64,000 bases of DNA, taken from assembly GCF_027497995.1 (NCBI RefSeq), contig NZ_JAODBT010000001.1, positions 558,001-622,000 of the forward strand. Direction: 5' to 3'. Source of the stretch: Stenotrophomonas sp. Iso1. GTDB lineage: Bacteria > Pseudomonadota > Gammaproteobacteria > Xanthomonadales > Xanthomonadaceae. This document shows positions 25,902 to 33,677 of the stretch, piece after piece. Both the position numbers and the translations under genes were made by a program. Under the pieces are notes generated by a model, which was given only the letters and a program-made list of their open reading frames with translations, was not told the origin of the DNA and searched no databases. Numbering within the stretch: position 1 is the stretch's first letter; the number at the start of each line of letters is the position of its first letter.

Positions 25902-26166
25902 CGTGTTGACTGTCCTGTTCCGTGGCTTCGGCGCGGGATGTCGCGGTCGTCTGACGGCGGCGTGCGCTGCGGGTGCGCTCGGCTTACCCGTGCATCAGGA
26001 CTGACACGGAACGGCGGCGGCGTTGTCCCTGTCTTGCACGGAAGCTGCATGGGAGGAGGTTTTCCGCGCCGCCGCCGCCCGCATGTGAGGCGTGCTGTGC
26101 TAGTTTTTTCCGGTCTCCGGCGCAGGCCCTTGTCTGGTTCTGCACGCGCCCGTTTCTGGAAGAAGC

Positions 26167-27810
26167 ATGCACACGATCGAAGTCGTCCTGGCGATGCTGG
26201 TGGCCGTTGTCGCCAGCGGTTACCTGGTAAGAATCCTGCCGTTCTCGCTGCCGCTGCCCTTGGTGCAGATCGGCCTGGGTGCGTTGATTGCCGGGGTATT
26301 CAATCGCGGCCACGCGCTTGAGCCGGACATGTTCTTCCTGCTGTTCCTGCCGCCGCTGCTGTTCCTGGATGGCTGGCGCATTCCCAAGCAGGGCCTGTTC
26401 CGCGACAAAGGCGCAATTCTGGAGCTGGCGTTCGGCCTGGTGGTGTTCACCGTGGTCGGGGCCGGCCTGCTGATTCATTGGTTGATCCCCGCCATGCCGC
26501 TGGCGGTGGCGTTTGCATTGGCGGCGATCATTTCCCCGACCGATCCGGTGGCGGTCAGCGCCATCGCTTCACGGGTGCCGATCCCCAAGCGGCTGATGCA
26601 CATTCTGGAAGGCGAGTCGTTGCTCAACGATGCCTCCGGCCTGGTGTGCTTCCGTTTTGCGGTGGCAGCGGTGATGACCGGCAGTTTCTCGCTGGCCGAA
26701 GCCTCGCTGACGTTCGTGTGGGTGTCGGTGGCCGGTTTGGCCATCGGCGTGGCGGTGACTTGGGGCGTGTCCACGTTCCAGCGCTGGTTGTGGCATGGCT
26801 TTGGCGAGGAGCCGGGTGCTGCGTTACTGGTCAACCTGCTGATCCCCTTCGCCGCCTACCTGCTGGCCGAAGAGCTCAAGGCCTCCGGCATCCTGGCTGC
26901 CGTGGCGGCCGGCATCACCATGAGCTATGTGGAACAGACTGGCCGTATCAGCGGCAGCATGCGTGTGCAGCGCAGTGCGGTCTGGAACATGGTGCAGTTC
27001 ACCTTCAACGGCATCATCTTCGTGCTGCTGGGCGAACAGTTGCCGGGCATTGTCGAGCGCGCCATCCAATTCATGGAGCACAGCGGCCAGCACAGCGCGT
27101 GGTGGCTCGTGATTTACGTGTTGGCCATCAACGCGATGCTGGTGGTGATGCGACTGACGTTTGTATGGTTGTCGCTGCGTTGGAGCCTGCTCAAGGCGCG
27201 TATGCGGGGTGAAAAAGGCACACAGACGCCGGGGCGGGTGGTACTGGCAATGTCCGTGGCGGGTGTGCGCGGTGCGATCACGTTGGCCGGTGTGCTGACC
27301 CTGCCGCTGATGATTCCCGGCGGTGAGCCATTTCCGGCGCGGGACCTGGTGATCTTCCTGGCGGCGGCGGTGATCCTGGTATCGCTGGTCGGCGCGAGCC
27401 TGTTGTTGCCGCGCCTGCTCAAGGGGTTGGAGTTGCCCAAGGACGATTCCGGCCGGCGTGAGGAGGATCTGGCCCGCAAGGTCGCTTCCAAGGCCGCGTT
27501 GGCAGCGGTGGAGAAGACCCGTCAGCAATTGGTGGAAGGGCAGAACACCACCAACGTGCAGCTGTACAACGACGCCGCCTCGCGGGTGAGCCTGCTGTAC
27601 CAGCGCAATCTCGAAAAAGGTCAGGGCCCGGATGAAGACCCCGAACAGGTCAAGCGCATGGAAGAGGCGTACCGCAGCCTGCGTGCGGCGGGTCTCAACG
27701 CCGAGCGTGAGGAGTTGTTCCGTTTGACCCGGCGCGGACAGATCTCCGATGAGATGTCGCGCAAGCTGATCCGCAATCTGGATCTGCTGGAAAGCCGTAA
27801 GCGGGATTGA
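26167..27810 (+). CDS. Na+/H+ antiporter, CPA1 family
   Basis: 547 residues with about 12 membrane helices in the first 420 residues. Family motifs: LEPDMFFLLFLPPLLFLDGW, the ion-binding IISPTDPVAVSAI (Asp about 125) and EGESLLNDASGLVCFRFAVA (Asn-Asp about 154), plus VAGVRGAITLAGVLTLPLMI. The C-terminal ~115 residues are soluble and charged, a regulatory tail. It exchanges cytoplasmic Na+ (or K+) for H+ for pH and salt homeostasis. The 265-nt region before it shows no gene. It resembles YjcE/NhaP-type proteins. Confidence 0.94.
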   Translation: MHTIEVVLAMLVAVVASGYLVRILPFSLPLPLVQIGLGALIAGVFNRGHALEPDMFFLLFLPPLLFLDGWRIPKQGLFRDKGAILELAFGLVVFTVVGAGLLIHWLIPAMPLAVAFALAAIISPTDPVAVSAIASRVPIPKRLMHILEGESLLNDASGLVCFRFAVAAVMTGSFSLAEASLTFVWVSVAGLAIGVAVTWGVSTFQRWLWHGFGEEPGAALLVNLLIPFAAYLLAEELKASGILAAVAAGITMSYVEQTGRISGSMRVQRSAVWNMVQFTFNGIIFVLLGEQLPGIVERAIQFMEHSGQHSAWWLVIYVLAINAMLVVMRLTFVWLSLRWSLLKARMRGEKGTQTPGRVVLAMSVAGVRGAITLAGVLTLPLMIPGGEPFPARDLVIFLAAAVILVSLVGASLLLPRLLKGLELPKDDSGRREEDLARKVASKAALAAVEKTRQQLVEGQNTTNVQLYNDAASRVSLLYQRNLEKGQGPDEDPEQVKRMEEAYRSLRAAGLNAEREELFRLTRRGQISDEMSRKLIRNLDLLESRKRD

Positions 27811-27837
27811 GGGGGTTTTGGGAGCTTTTCAGGCACT

Positions 27838-27945
27838 TCCCCTCACCCCAACCCCTCTCCCGCGTGCGGGGGAAGGGCTCTTGGAGCGCCGCCTTTGCCT
27901 GAAGCCCATCTCACGGACGCGGGAGAGGGGTTCGGGTGAGGGCCG
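27838..27945. repeat. Inverted pair of palindromic repeats (REPIN-like)
   Basis: The left arm CCCTCACCCCAACCCCTCTC...CGCGT (about 27840-27865) and right arm ACGCGGGAGAGGGGTTCGGG...AGGG (about 27913-27939) are near-perfect reverse complements, separated by ~47 nt. The left arm also folds locally (CTCTCCCGC/GCGGGGGAAG). It lies in the convergent junction between the antiporter and DUF3297 genes. Confidence 0.75.
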
Positions 27946-27966
27946 CGCTAACGCTCGAAAACCGCC

Positions 27967-28215
27967 TTAGGCGTTTTTCAGCTCAAGAAAATACGGTTCC
28001 ACCACACCCTTGATCTTCAGCGTCATCGGGTTGCCGCGGCGGTCGCGGGCCTTGCCGGCCTGCACACGGATCCAACCTTCAGCGACCGAATACTCTTCCA
28101 CGTCATCGCGCTCGATGCCGTTGAAGCGCACGCCGATACCGCGCTCCAGCGCAGCGGCGTCATGGAACGGGCTCTGGGGATTGATCGCCAGGTGATCGGG
28201 AGGGGTCTCGCTCAT
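27967..28215 (-). CDS. DUF3297 family protein
   Basis: 82-residue protein starting MSETPPDHLAINPQSPFHDA (ATG 28213-28215), which matches the usual family N-terminus; in-frame ATGs 11 and 15 codons upstream exist and no RBS decides clearly. LERGIGVRFNGIERDDVEEY and WIRVQAGKARDRRGNPMTLK are the conserved core, found widely in proteobacteria. Function unknown; soluble and cytoplasmic. Confidence 0.83.
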   Translation of the reverse strand: MSETPPDHLAINPQSPFHDAAALERGIGVRFNGIERDDVEEYSVAEGWIRVQAGKARDRRGNPMTLKIKGVVEPYFLELKNA

Positions 28216-28359
28216 AGCTAGTGCTTCATTGAAGGCCGACGTGGCCATCTTCTGTGGCACAGGATAACCGTTGCGGTCGGCACCTCGGGTACGTCATGGC
28301 TTCCGCTGGGGGGCGCGGCAGCGCAGAATGCGCGCCATCAAGCCGTGGATATCCGCTTC

Positions 28360-28902
28360 ATGCCCGACAACAGCGACGATTACGAAGATTCAGACGAACT
28401 GCAACCGACTTTCGACGAGGACGACCATCCGGCGCGGGTCTGGAACCTGCTGTGGCTGATCAATCCCGGTGACGAGGACACGGCGCTGCAGCAGTTCAAC
28501 GCTTGGCGCGAGGCGCGTGCCGGCGCAGAAGATGACTCCAGCGACGAATCCTGGTTGTGGGACCTGAAGGACGCCATTGACTGGCGCGCTGGCTTCTACG
28601 TGGATTGGAAAGACACCGACTCGTTCGTCGCGGCACTGGATGAAATGGCCGCGCGCTGGAGCCTTCGCATTGAATGGGGCGGTGATCTGGACGACGAGGA
28701 TTTCGCCGCCGATATCGACGTGCCCACGCTGATGGCCATTGCCCACGATCGCCTGCGCGAATACGGCTATACGGTGTGGAACTGGAACACCGGCGGCGAT
28801 GCCTATGCCGGCTGGATCGCACTGCGTCGTGACGACGAGGCGATGCTGGCGCTGTGCTCGGTGCTGGGCGTGGAAGTGCGACCGGGCAGCGATCCGTTCT
28901 AA
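28360..28902 (+). CDS. DUF6630 family protein
   Basis: 180-residue very acidic protein (MPDNSDDYEDSDELQPTFDE). GTG 28345 is an alternative start five codons upstream; neither has a strong RBS. The conserved central segment VWNLLWLINPGDEDTALQQF and the later DWRAGFYVDWKDTDSFVAAL resemble DUF6630, a family of unknown function frequent in xanthomonads. Cytoplasmic. Confidence 0.75.
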   Translation: MPDNSDDYEDSDELQPTFDEDDHPARVWNLLWLINPGDEDTALQQFNAWREARAGAEDDSSDESWLWDLKDAIDWRAGFYVDWKDTDSFVAALDEMAARWSLRIEWGGDLDDEDFAADIDVPTLMAIAHDRLREYGYTVWNWNTGGDAYAGWIALRRDDEAMLALCSVLGVEVRPGSDPF

Positions 28903-28948
28903 GTGCGGGAGCGGTAGGTGAGAAAGGGCAACGCCATTGCGCTTGAAC

Positions 28949-28990
28949 GGCTGCCTCCTTTCGAGCGAAGGAGGAGGCACGCTGCTCGGC
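28949..28990. repeat. Stem-loop repeat, second family (copy 2)
   Basis: GCGCTTGAACGG is followed by CCTCCTTTCG-AG-CGAAGGAGG (one bulged T). It shares layout with 18609-18647 and sits in the convergent DUF6630/DUF4031 junction, so it may also act as a terminator. Confidence 0.5.
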
Positions 28991-29016
28991 AGCTCAGCGC
29001 GTATTTCTGCTCTTTT

Positions 29017-29292
29017 TCATGGCTCATATTGCGTTCGCGCATTGGCAATCACGCTGCGTAGCAATTCCCGGTCGGTATGCCGCGAAATAGCGCGTGCGCC
29101 CAGTGCAATGGCCTGCTCGCGCAGCGGTGCGGGCACGTCGTAGTGCACGCCGCTGGGGCGGTTCTGGAAGGCGCGGCGAGGAATCCCGAGCTGCTGCGCC
29201 AAGGCATGCAGCTCGGGTACGGTGTCGGCCATCAGATGCGCCCAGCGCTCGCCGCGCCAGGGGTGTACTGCATCGTCGATATAGACCGTCAC
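29017..29292 (-). CDS. DUF4031 domain protein
   Basis: 91 residues. MTVYIDDAVHPWRGERWAHL and HALAQQLGIPRRAFQNRPSG...HYDV are the DUF4031 core, a short family of unknown function with conserved Asp-Asp, Trp and His residues. It is 14 nt downstream of the acidic-tail protein at 29307-29792 on the same strand, so probably co-transcribed with it. Confidence 0.85.
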   Translation of the reverse strand: MTVYIDDAVHPWRGERWAHLMADTVPELHALAQQLGIPRRAFQNRPSGVHYDVPAPLREQAIALGARAISRHTDRELLRSVIANARTQYEP

Positions 29293-29306
29293 TGCAGGCC
29301 CGGGGC

Positions 29307-29792
29307 TCAGGCCTTGGGCTTGTCGTCGGCGTCGGCGTCCGGAGCAACGTCGGCAGTCGGGGTGGCTTCGTCCTCGACAGTGTCGGCTACGTCGATGGCT
29401 TCTTCGCCGTCCACGCCTTCAAACTCCGACACCAGGTTGGCCAGATAGTCGTCGGCGGTTTTGCCTTCGTCGGCGGCCAGGTCGTCGATCATCTGCTGCA
29501 GCTGTGCCGAGTACTCCAGGGTGACCTTGCGGCCTTCCTTTTCCTGCACGTTGGACAGGTGCTTGAGCATGGCCAGCATCGGCACCGGATTATCAGCATT
29601 GCCCATGGTCTGGCCACCGATGGCCAGCAGCCACTCGGTACCCTGCAGGCCGATGGCAGCCACCACCTGGCCTTCTTCATTCGTCAGCACGGCGTGGTTC
29701 TGTACCGGCTGCTGGCCATTCAGGCGAGCGAACGGACGGCGCGTGGCCTGCTTCTTGCGCTTGTCGCGCTTGGCTTTGGACAGCTTGGACAT
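29307..29792 (-). CDS. Conserved hypothetical protein, basic N-terminus and acidic tail
   Basis: 161 residues from ATG 29790-29792. The N-terminus is strongly basic (MSKLSKAKRDKRKKQATRRP), the middle is folded (VLTNEEGQVVAAIGLQGTEW), and the last ~35 residues are acidic and low-complexity (VEDEATPTADVAPDADADDK). The basic start suggests nucleic-acid contact, but this is only composition. Family not recognised beyond being typical of Xanthomonas relatives. Precedes the DUF4031 gene by 14 nt. Confidence 0.75.
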   Translation of the reverse strand: MSKLSKAKRDKRKKQATRRPFARLNGQQPVQNHAVLTNEEGQVVAAIGLQGTEWLLAIGGQTMGNADNPVPMLAMLKHLSNVQEKEGRKVTLEYSAQLQQMIDDLAADEGKTADDYLANLVSEFEGVDGEEAIDVADTVEDEATPTADVAPDADADDKPKA

Positions 29793-29928
29793 AGGATTCA
29801 GTCGTAGTAGAAAACGGGGCCCATTGTAGGCGCCCCGGCCGTCTCTGCCCTCACAGCGTGGACCACGGCTGCTGCGAACGCCGGCAGGCGCAGCTCTGGC
29901 TCCCGTTTCCCGGGGCGCAGGCAGGCGG

Positions 29929-30867
29929 TCAGTGGGTAGCCGAGGGCGCCGCTGCAGCCGCTGCAGGTAGAAGCTCAGACGGCGGCACCGGGAGCGAGTC
30001 GGTCTCGTTGAGCGCGGCGGCTTCGGCATCCTTGGTCATCACCACGATGCTGATGCGACGGTTGATCGGGTTCTGCGGGTTGGTCTTGTCGAACAACACC
30101 GACGAGGACAACCCCACCACACGTGCCACCTTGGCTTCGTCCATGCCGCCTTCCAGCAGGGTGCGGCGTGCGGCGTTGGCGCGGTCAGCGCTCAGTTCCC
30201 AGTTGCCGTAGCCCAACTGCGCGGAATACGCGGTGGTGTCGGTGTGGCCGGTGATGCTGATGCGGTTGGGTACCTGGTTGATGAAGTGCGACAGCTCCAC
30301 CAGGATCGTCTGGGTGTACGGCATCAGCCGCGCGCTGCCCAGGTCGAACATCGGCCGGTTCTGCTTGTCCACAATCTGGATGCGCAGGCCCTCAGGGGTG
30401 ATGTCCAGCAGCAGCTGGTCCTTGAACGGCTCCAGCGCCTGGCTCTTGCTGATGGCCTCCTGCAGCTCCTGCTTCAGCACTTCCAGGCGTTTCTTCTCGC
30501 GCTCGCGTTCTTCCACCGGGGTGGGTAGCGCTTCCTGCCGGTTCTGGAAGGGGTCGTTGTTGTTGCCGCGCGAGACATCGGTGGCACCGCCGAGCTTGAT
30601 CATCGAGGTGCTGGCGCCGCCAGGGCCGGCCATGCCCGGTGCCGGCGTGCTGCTGGTGCCGCTCAACGGGCTGGGGTTGCGGAAGTAATCGGAAATCGCC
30701 GCGCGCTCGGGCTTGGTGGTGGCGGCCAGCAGCCACATCACCATGAAGAAGGCCATCATCGCGGTGACGAAGTCGGCATAGGCCACCTTCCACGAACCGC
30801 CGTGGTGGCCGCCTTTCTGCACCTTTTTTATCCGGCGCACGATCACCGTGGGCTTGTTCTCGCTCAT
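29929..30867 (-). CDS. motB: Flagellar motor stator protein MotB
   Basis: 312 residues. The basic N-terminus (IVRRIKKVQKGGHHGGSWKV) precedes the single membrane helix, with the proton-conducting Asp32 in YADFVTAMMAFFMVMWLL. A plug/linker follows, then the OmpA-like peptidoglycan-binding domain (about 170-290: ITGHTDTTAYSAQLGYGNWE, LSADRANAARRTLLEGGM, NPINRRISIVVM). The C-terminus is Pro/Ala-rich. It anchors the stator to the wall. It starts 10 nt after motA ends, and the two form the stator operon. Confidence 0.97.
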   Translation of the reverse strand: MSENKPTVIVRRIKKVQKGGHHGGSWKVAYADFVTAMMAFFMVMWLLAATTKPERAAISDYFRNPSPLSGTSSTPAPGMAGPGGASTSMIKLGGATDVSRGNNNDPFQNRQEALPTPVEEREREKKRLEVLKQELQEAISKSQALEPFKDQLLLDITPEGLRIQIVDKQNRPMFDLGSARLMPYTQTILVELSHFINQVPNRISITGHTDTTAYSAQLGYGNWELSADRANAARRTLLEGGMDEAKVARVVGLSSSVLFDKTNPQNPINRRISIVVMTKDAEAAALNETDSLPVPPSELLPAAAAAAPSATH

Positions 30868-30877
30868 GGCGTGCGCC

Positions 30878-31732
30878 TTACTTGACCGACTTCAGGTGCT
30901 GCTCGAACTCGCTGAAGCCCGGGCGCAAAGCTGACGGCACGGTCTTGCGCGCGAACTCCAGTGCGATCTTCGGGTTGTAGCCACGCAGGCAGGCCAGCAG
31001 CGCGGTTTTGACCGATTCGTAGATGCGTGCGTCCTGTTCGGCGCGCGCTTCCACCGCTGCCGCCAGCGGGCCGACAAAGCCATAGCCCAGCAAGATGCCG
31101 AGAAAGGTACCCACCAGCGCGCCAGCGACGTGCGCGCCGACTTCCTTGATGTCACCGCCGATCGAACCCATGGTGATGACGATGCCCAGCACCGCCGCGA
31201 CGATGCCAAAACCGGGCAATCCGTCGGCCACCTTGTTGAGCACGTGGGACGGCTCCATCGCCTCGTGATGGTGCTTGTCCAGCTCCAGTTCCAGCAGCGG
31301 TTCCAGCTCATGCGGCTCGATGTTGGAGCCGATCATCAGCCGCAGGCAGTCGGTGATGAAGTCCAGCAGGTGGTGGTCGGCCAGTACCTTGGGGTAGTTG
31401 GCGAAGACCGGGCTGTCCTGTGGGTTCTCGACATGCTCTTCCAGCGCCATGAAGCCTTCGCGGCGCGCCTTGTTGAGCAGTTCATACAGCAGGCTGAGCA
31501 CGTCCAGATAGTCCTGGCGCTTGTATTGCGGGCCCTTGAACGTACCGGCCACGGCCCGGAGGGTCTGTTTGACGGTCTTGAACGGCGTGCCAATCAGGAA
31601 CGCACCCAACGCCGCGCCACCAATGATGACCAGCTCATAGGGCTGCCAGAGCGCTCCCAGCCGGCCATGGGCGCCGACGTAACCGCCGAGCACGCTGATG
31701 ATGACAATGAGCAAGCCGACGAGGATGAGCAT
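30878..31732 (-). CDS. motA: Flagellar motor stator protein MotA
   Basis: 284 residues, four membrane helices: about 3-20, 33-50, 170-190 and 203-222. KVADGLPGFGIVAAVLGIVI and GTFLGILLGYGFVGPLAAAV carry the conserved prolines and channel-lining face, and the large cytoplasmic loop includes the charged rotor-contact region (YKRQDYLDVLSLLYELLNKA). It conducts H+ with MotB to drive flagellar rotation. A FliA-like -10 (GCCGACAA) lies 31 nt upstream. Confidence 0.97.
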   Translation of the reverse strand: MLILVGLLIVIISVLGGYVGAHGRLGALWQPYELVIIGGAALGAFLIGTPFKTVKQTLRAVAGTFKGPQYKRQDYLDVLSLLYELLNKARREGFMALEEHVENPQDSPVFANYPKVLADHHLLDFITDCLRLMIGSNIEPHELEPLLELELDKHHHEAMEPSHVLNKVADGLPGFGIVAAVLGIVITMGSIGGDIKEVGAHVAGALVGTFLGILLGYGFVGPLAAAVEARAEQDARIYESVKTALLACLRGYNPKIALEFARKTVPSALRPGFSEFEQHLKSVK

Positions 31733-31762
31733 GAGGCGGGCACGACAGAAGGGGACATCCCG

Positions 31763-31770
31763 TTGTCGGC
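31763..31770 (-). promoter_or_regulatory. Possible FliA (sigma-28) -10 element of motAB
   Basis: The minus strand reads GCCGACAA, one mismatch from the flagellar sigma-28 -10 consensus GCCGATAA, 31 nt before the motA ATG. The matching -35 position reads TTCAGAAC, a poor fit to TAAAGTTT, so the call is weak. The rest of the 31733-31964 gap shows nothing. Confidence 0.35.
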
Positions 31771-31964
31771 GCGGCGGAGCGGTTCTGAAGTGTGAAGTTG
31801 GTAATCGACCGTATTCCGGTCGAGCAAGGCCTGATTGGCGAATGCGCCGCTGGAACCGAGAAATCAGTCCGCAGGCCTGTGGGGCGAAGTCACGCTCCCT
31901 TGACGCCTTGCGGCGCAGCCAACGCCGAGCATGGCCCGGCGCGACAGGATGGCCACGCTACCCC

Positions 31965-32432
31965 TCAACTGGCCAGTAATGCCTCGACACCCTCACGCTG
32001 CAGCGGGTTCGGATAGGCCTCGCCCAGGCCCACAAAGCCCAGCGATACCGAATTCAGACAATGCCGCTCGAAGGTCGGCGGCGGGCCGTCAGGAAACACG
32101 TGGCCCAGATGACTGCCGCAGCGTGCGCAGACGATCTCCGTACGCGTCATGCCGTGGCTTTCATCGCGGATTTCACGCACATGTTCCGGCGCAAACGGTG
32201 CAAAAAAGCTGGGCCAGCCGGTGCCCGAGTCGAACTTGGTGTCAGAGCGGAACAGCGGCAGCGCGCACAGCCGGCAGCAATAGACGCCGTCGCGTTTGTT
32301 GTCCAGGAACACGCCGCAGAATGGCGCCTCGGTGCCGTGATGCAGCAGTACCCGCTTTTCCTCGTCATTCAGGCCGGCGATGAGCGCATCGCGCTGGCTG
32401 GCAGTGGGCGGAGTGAGGTCGAAGAAGGTCAT
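31965..32432 (-). CDS. msrB: Peptide-methionine (R)-S-oxide reductase
   Basis: 155 residues from ATG 32430-32432 ([20 protein letters not shown]). Zinc-binding CxxC pairs are at 53/56 (CRLC) and 102/105 (CARC); the catalytic Cys125 sits in [10 protein letters not shown]; the signature [11 protein letters not shown] is intact. It reduces methionine-R-sulfoxide in proteins using thioredoxin. No signal peptide, so cytoplasmic. Length fits the family. Confidence 0.96.
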   Translation of the reverse strand: MTFFDLTPPTASQRDALIAGLNDEEKRVLLHHGTEAPFCGVFLDNKRDGVYCCRLCALPLFRSDTKFDSGTGWPSFFAPFAPEHVREIRDESHGMTRTEIVCARCGSHLGHVFPDGPPPTFERHCLNSVSLGFVGLGEAYPNPLQREGVEALLAS

Positions 32433-32567
32433 GGCGATGAATCCTTGGGGCAGGGCGCCATGGTAGGCCGATGCGCCCGTCACACCAATCCAGGGCGCCC
32501 CTTGCGTTCACCCGTGCGCCAGTCAGGTGGGAGCATGCTGTGCGCAGGATTCGGACAGGGGCGGCCC

Positions 32568-32990
32568 ATGAAGCGATTCACCGGATGGTTGCTGTTGGCG
32601 ACGCTGTCGCCTGCGTTGGCATTGGCCCAACTCAAGCTGCCACCGCCGCCCACCGCGACGCGACCTGTGCAGTTGCCAGCGCCGTCGCCGCAGAAACCCA
32701 AGGCCGATGACCGCAATCAAGCCGCCGACAACGCGCGCTTGCGTGAGCGGCTGGAGAATCCGGCCCTGCGCACGAAGCCGGTCAACACGCCCACGCCGAT
32801 CACGCCGCCCGCCACGGCGCGCCCGGTCTACGGCAGCAATGGGCAGCCCTTGAACCACCTGCAGCAGACCAGCCCGAATCGGGTGCTGGACACCCGCACC
32901 GGCCGTTACTACGACACCGTGCCCAGCGGTGCCGGCCAGCGTGTGGTGCCGCCGCCGAAGAGCAGCAAGCCGGCGGGCAGCAACGAGTGA
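32568..32990 (+). CDS. Secreted proline-rich small protein
   Basis: 140 residues from ATG 32568 with signal peptide MKRFTGWLLLATLSPALALA (cleavage about residue 20). The mature part is rich in Pro and Lys/Arg (LPPPPTATRPVQLPAPSPQK) and looks unstructured apart from RVLDTRTGRYYDTVPSGAGQ. Periplasmic or envelope location is inferred. No family recognised; xanthomonads carry similar short proteins. Divergent from msrB. Confidence 0.72.
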   Translation: MKRFTGWLLLATLSPALALAQLKLPPPPTATRPVQLPAPSPQKPKADDRNQAADNARLRERLENPALRTKPVNTPTPITPPATARPVYGSNGQPLNHLQQTSPNRVLDTRTGRYYDTVPSGAGQRVVPPPKSSKPAGSNE

Positions 32991-33049
32991 AGCGGGGTAA
33001 GTGAGCGCAGGCAGCGCTTCAGTGGAGCAGGGCTGCGCGCGACCCGGCG

Positions 33050-33529
33050 TCACTCATCAATCGGCAGGGTCAGTGTCTCTTTGACCTCTTCCATGACGAT
33101 GTAGCTCTTGGATTCACGTACGTGCGGCATGGTCAGCAAGGTGCTGCCCAGCAGTTTGCGATAGGAGGCCATTTCGTTGATGCGTGCCTTGAGCAGGTAG
33201 TCGAAATCGCCCGACACCAGGTGGCACTCCAGCACGTTGGGCAGCTTTAATGCCGCGCGGCGAAATTCCTCGAAGATGTCGCCGGATTTGTAGGCCAGGC
33301 TGATCTCCACGAATACCAGCAGGCTGGCTTTGACGAACTGCGGGTCCAGGCGCGCGTAGTAGCCAGTGATCACGCCTTCGCGTTCCAGCCGGCGCACGCG
33401 ATCGGTGCAGGGCGTGGTGGACAGGCCCACGCGTTCACCCAGTTCGGTGAAGGAAATACGCCCTTCCTGTTGCAGGATGCGCAGGATCTTGCGGTCGATC
33501 TTGTCCAGTTCGCGACTGCGGGTGGCCAT
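33050..33529 (-). CDS. lrp: Lrp/AsnC-family regulator, divergent from dadA
   Basis: 159 residues. The helix-turn-helix (about 8-60) reads DKIDRKILRILQQEGRISFT and LSTTPCTDRVRRLEREGVIT; the AsnC ligand domain follows (CHLVSGDFDYLLKARINEMA). It is very similar to leucine-responsive regulatory proteins. Lrp-family regulators control dadA-dadX in E. coli and Pseudomonas (DadR there), and this gene is divergent from dadA with a 148-nt AT-richer gap. It may be the local dad regulator, the global Lrp, or both. Confidence 0.93.
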   Translation of the reverse strand: MATRSRELDKIDRKILRILQQEGRISFTELGERVGLSTTPCTDRVRRLEREGVITGYYARLDPQFVKASLLVFVEISLAYKSGDIFEEFRRAALKLPNVLECHLVSGDFDYLLKARINEMASYRKLLGSTLLTMPHVRESKSYIVMEEVKETLTLPIDE

Positions 33530-33677
33530 GGCGCTCTGCTTTTGATGAACGAAACGGGAAATTACTCTGTATCAGCAGCGCAATACAGCGATAAACACTG
33601 CTCAAGGCTGAATATACTGCGCCGTTTCTAGTCCCTGACCACCCCGGTGCAGGGAATGATGGGGTCAGGAGAAGACA
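33530..33677. promoter_or_regulatory. lrp-dadA divergent control region with dadA leader hairpins
   Basis: The half nearer lrp is AT-richer than its surroundings, as expected for Lrp sites, and a TATACT box (33613-33618) could be a dadA -10. Downstream, CCCTG (33633-33637) can pair with CAGGG (33650-33654). Alternatively CCTGACC (33634-33640) can pair with GGTCAGG (33663-33669), which covers half of the Shine-Dalgarno AGGAG (33667-33671). The two folds exclude each other. Confidence 0.4.
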
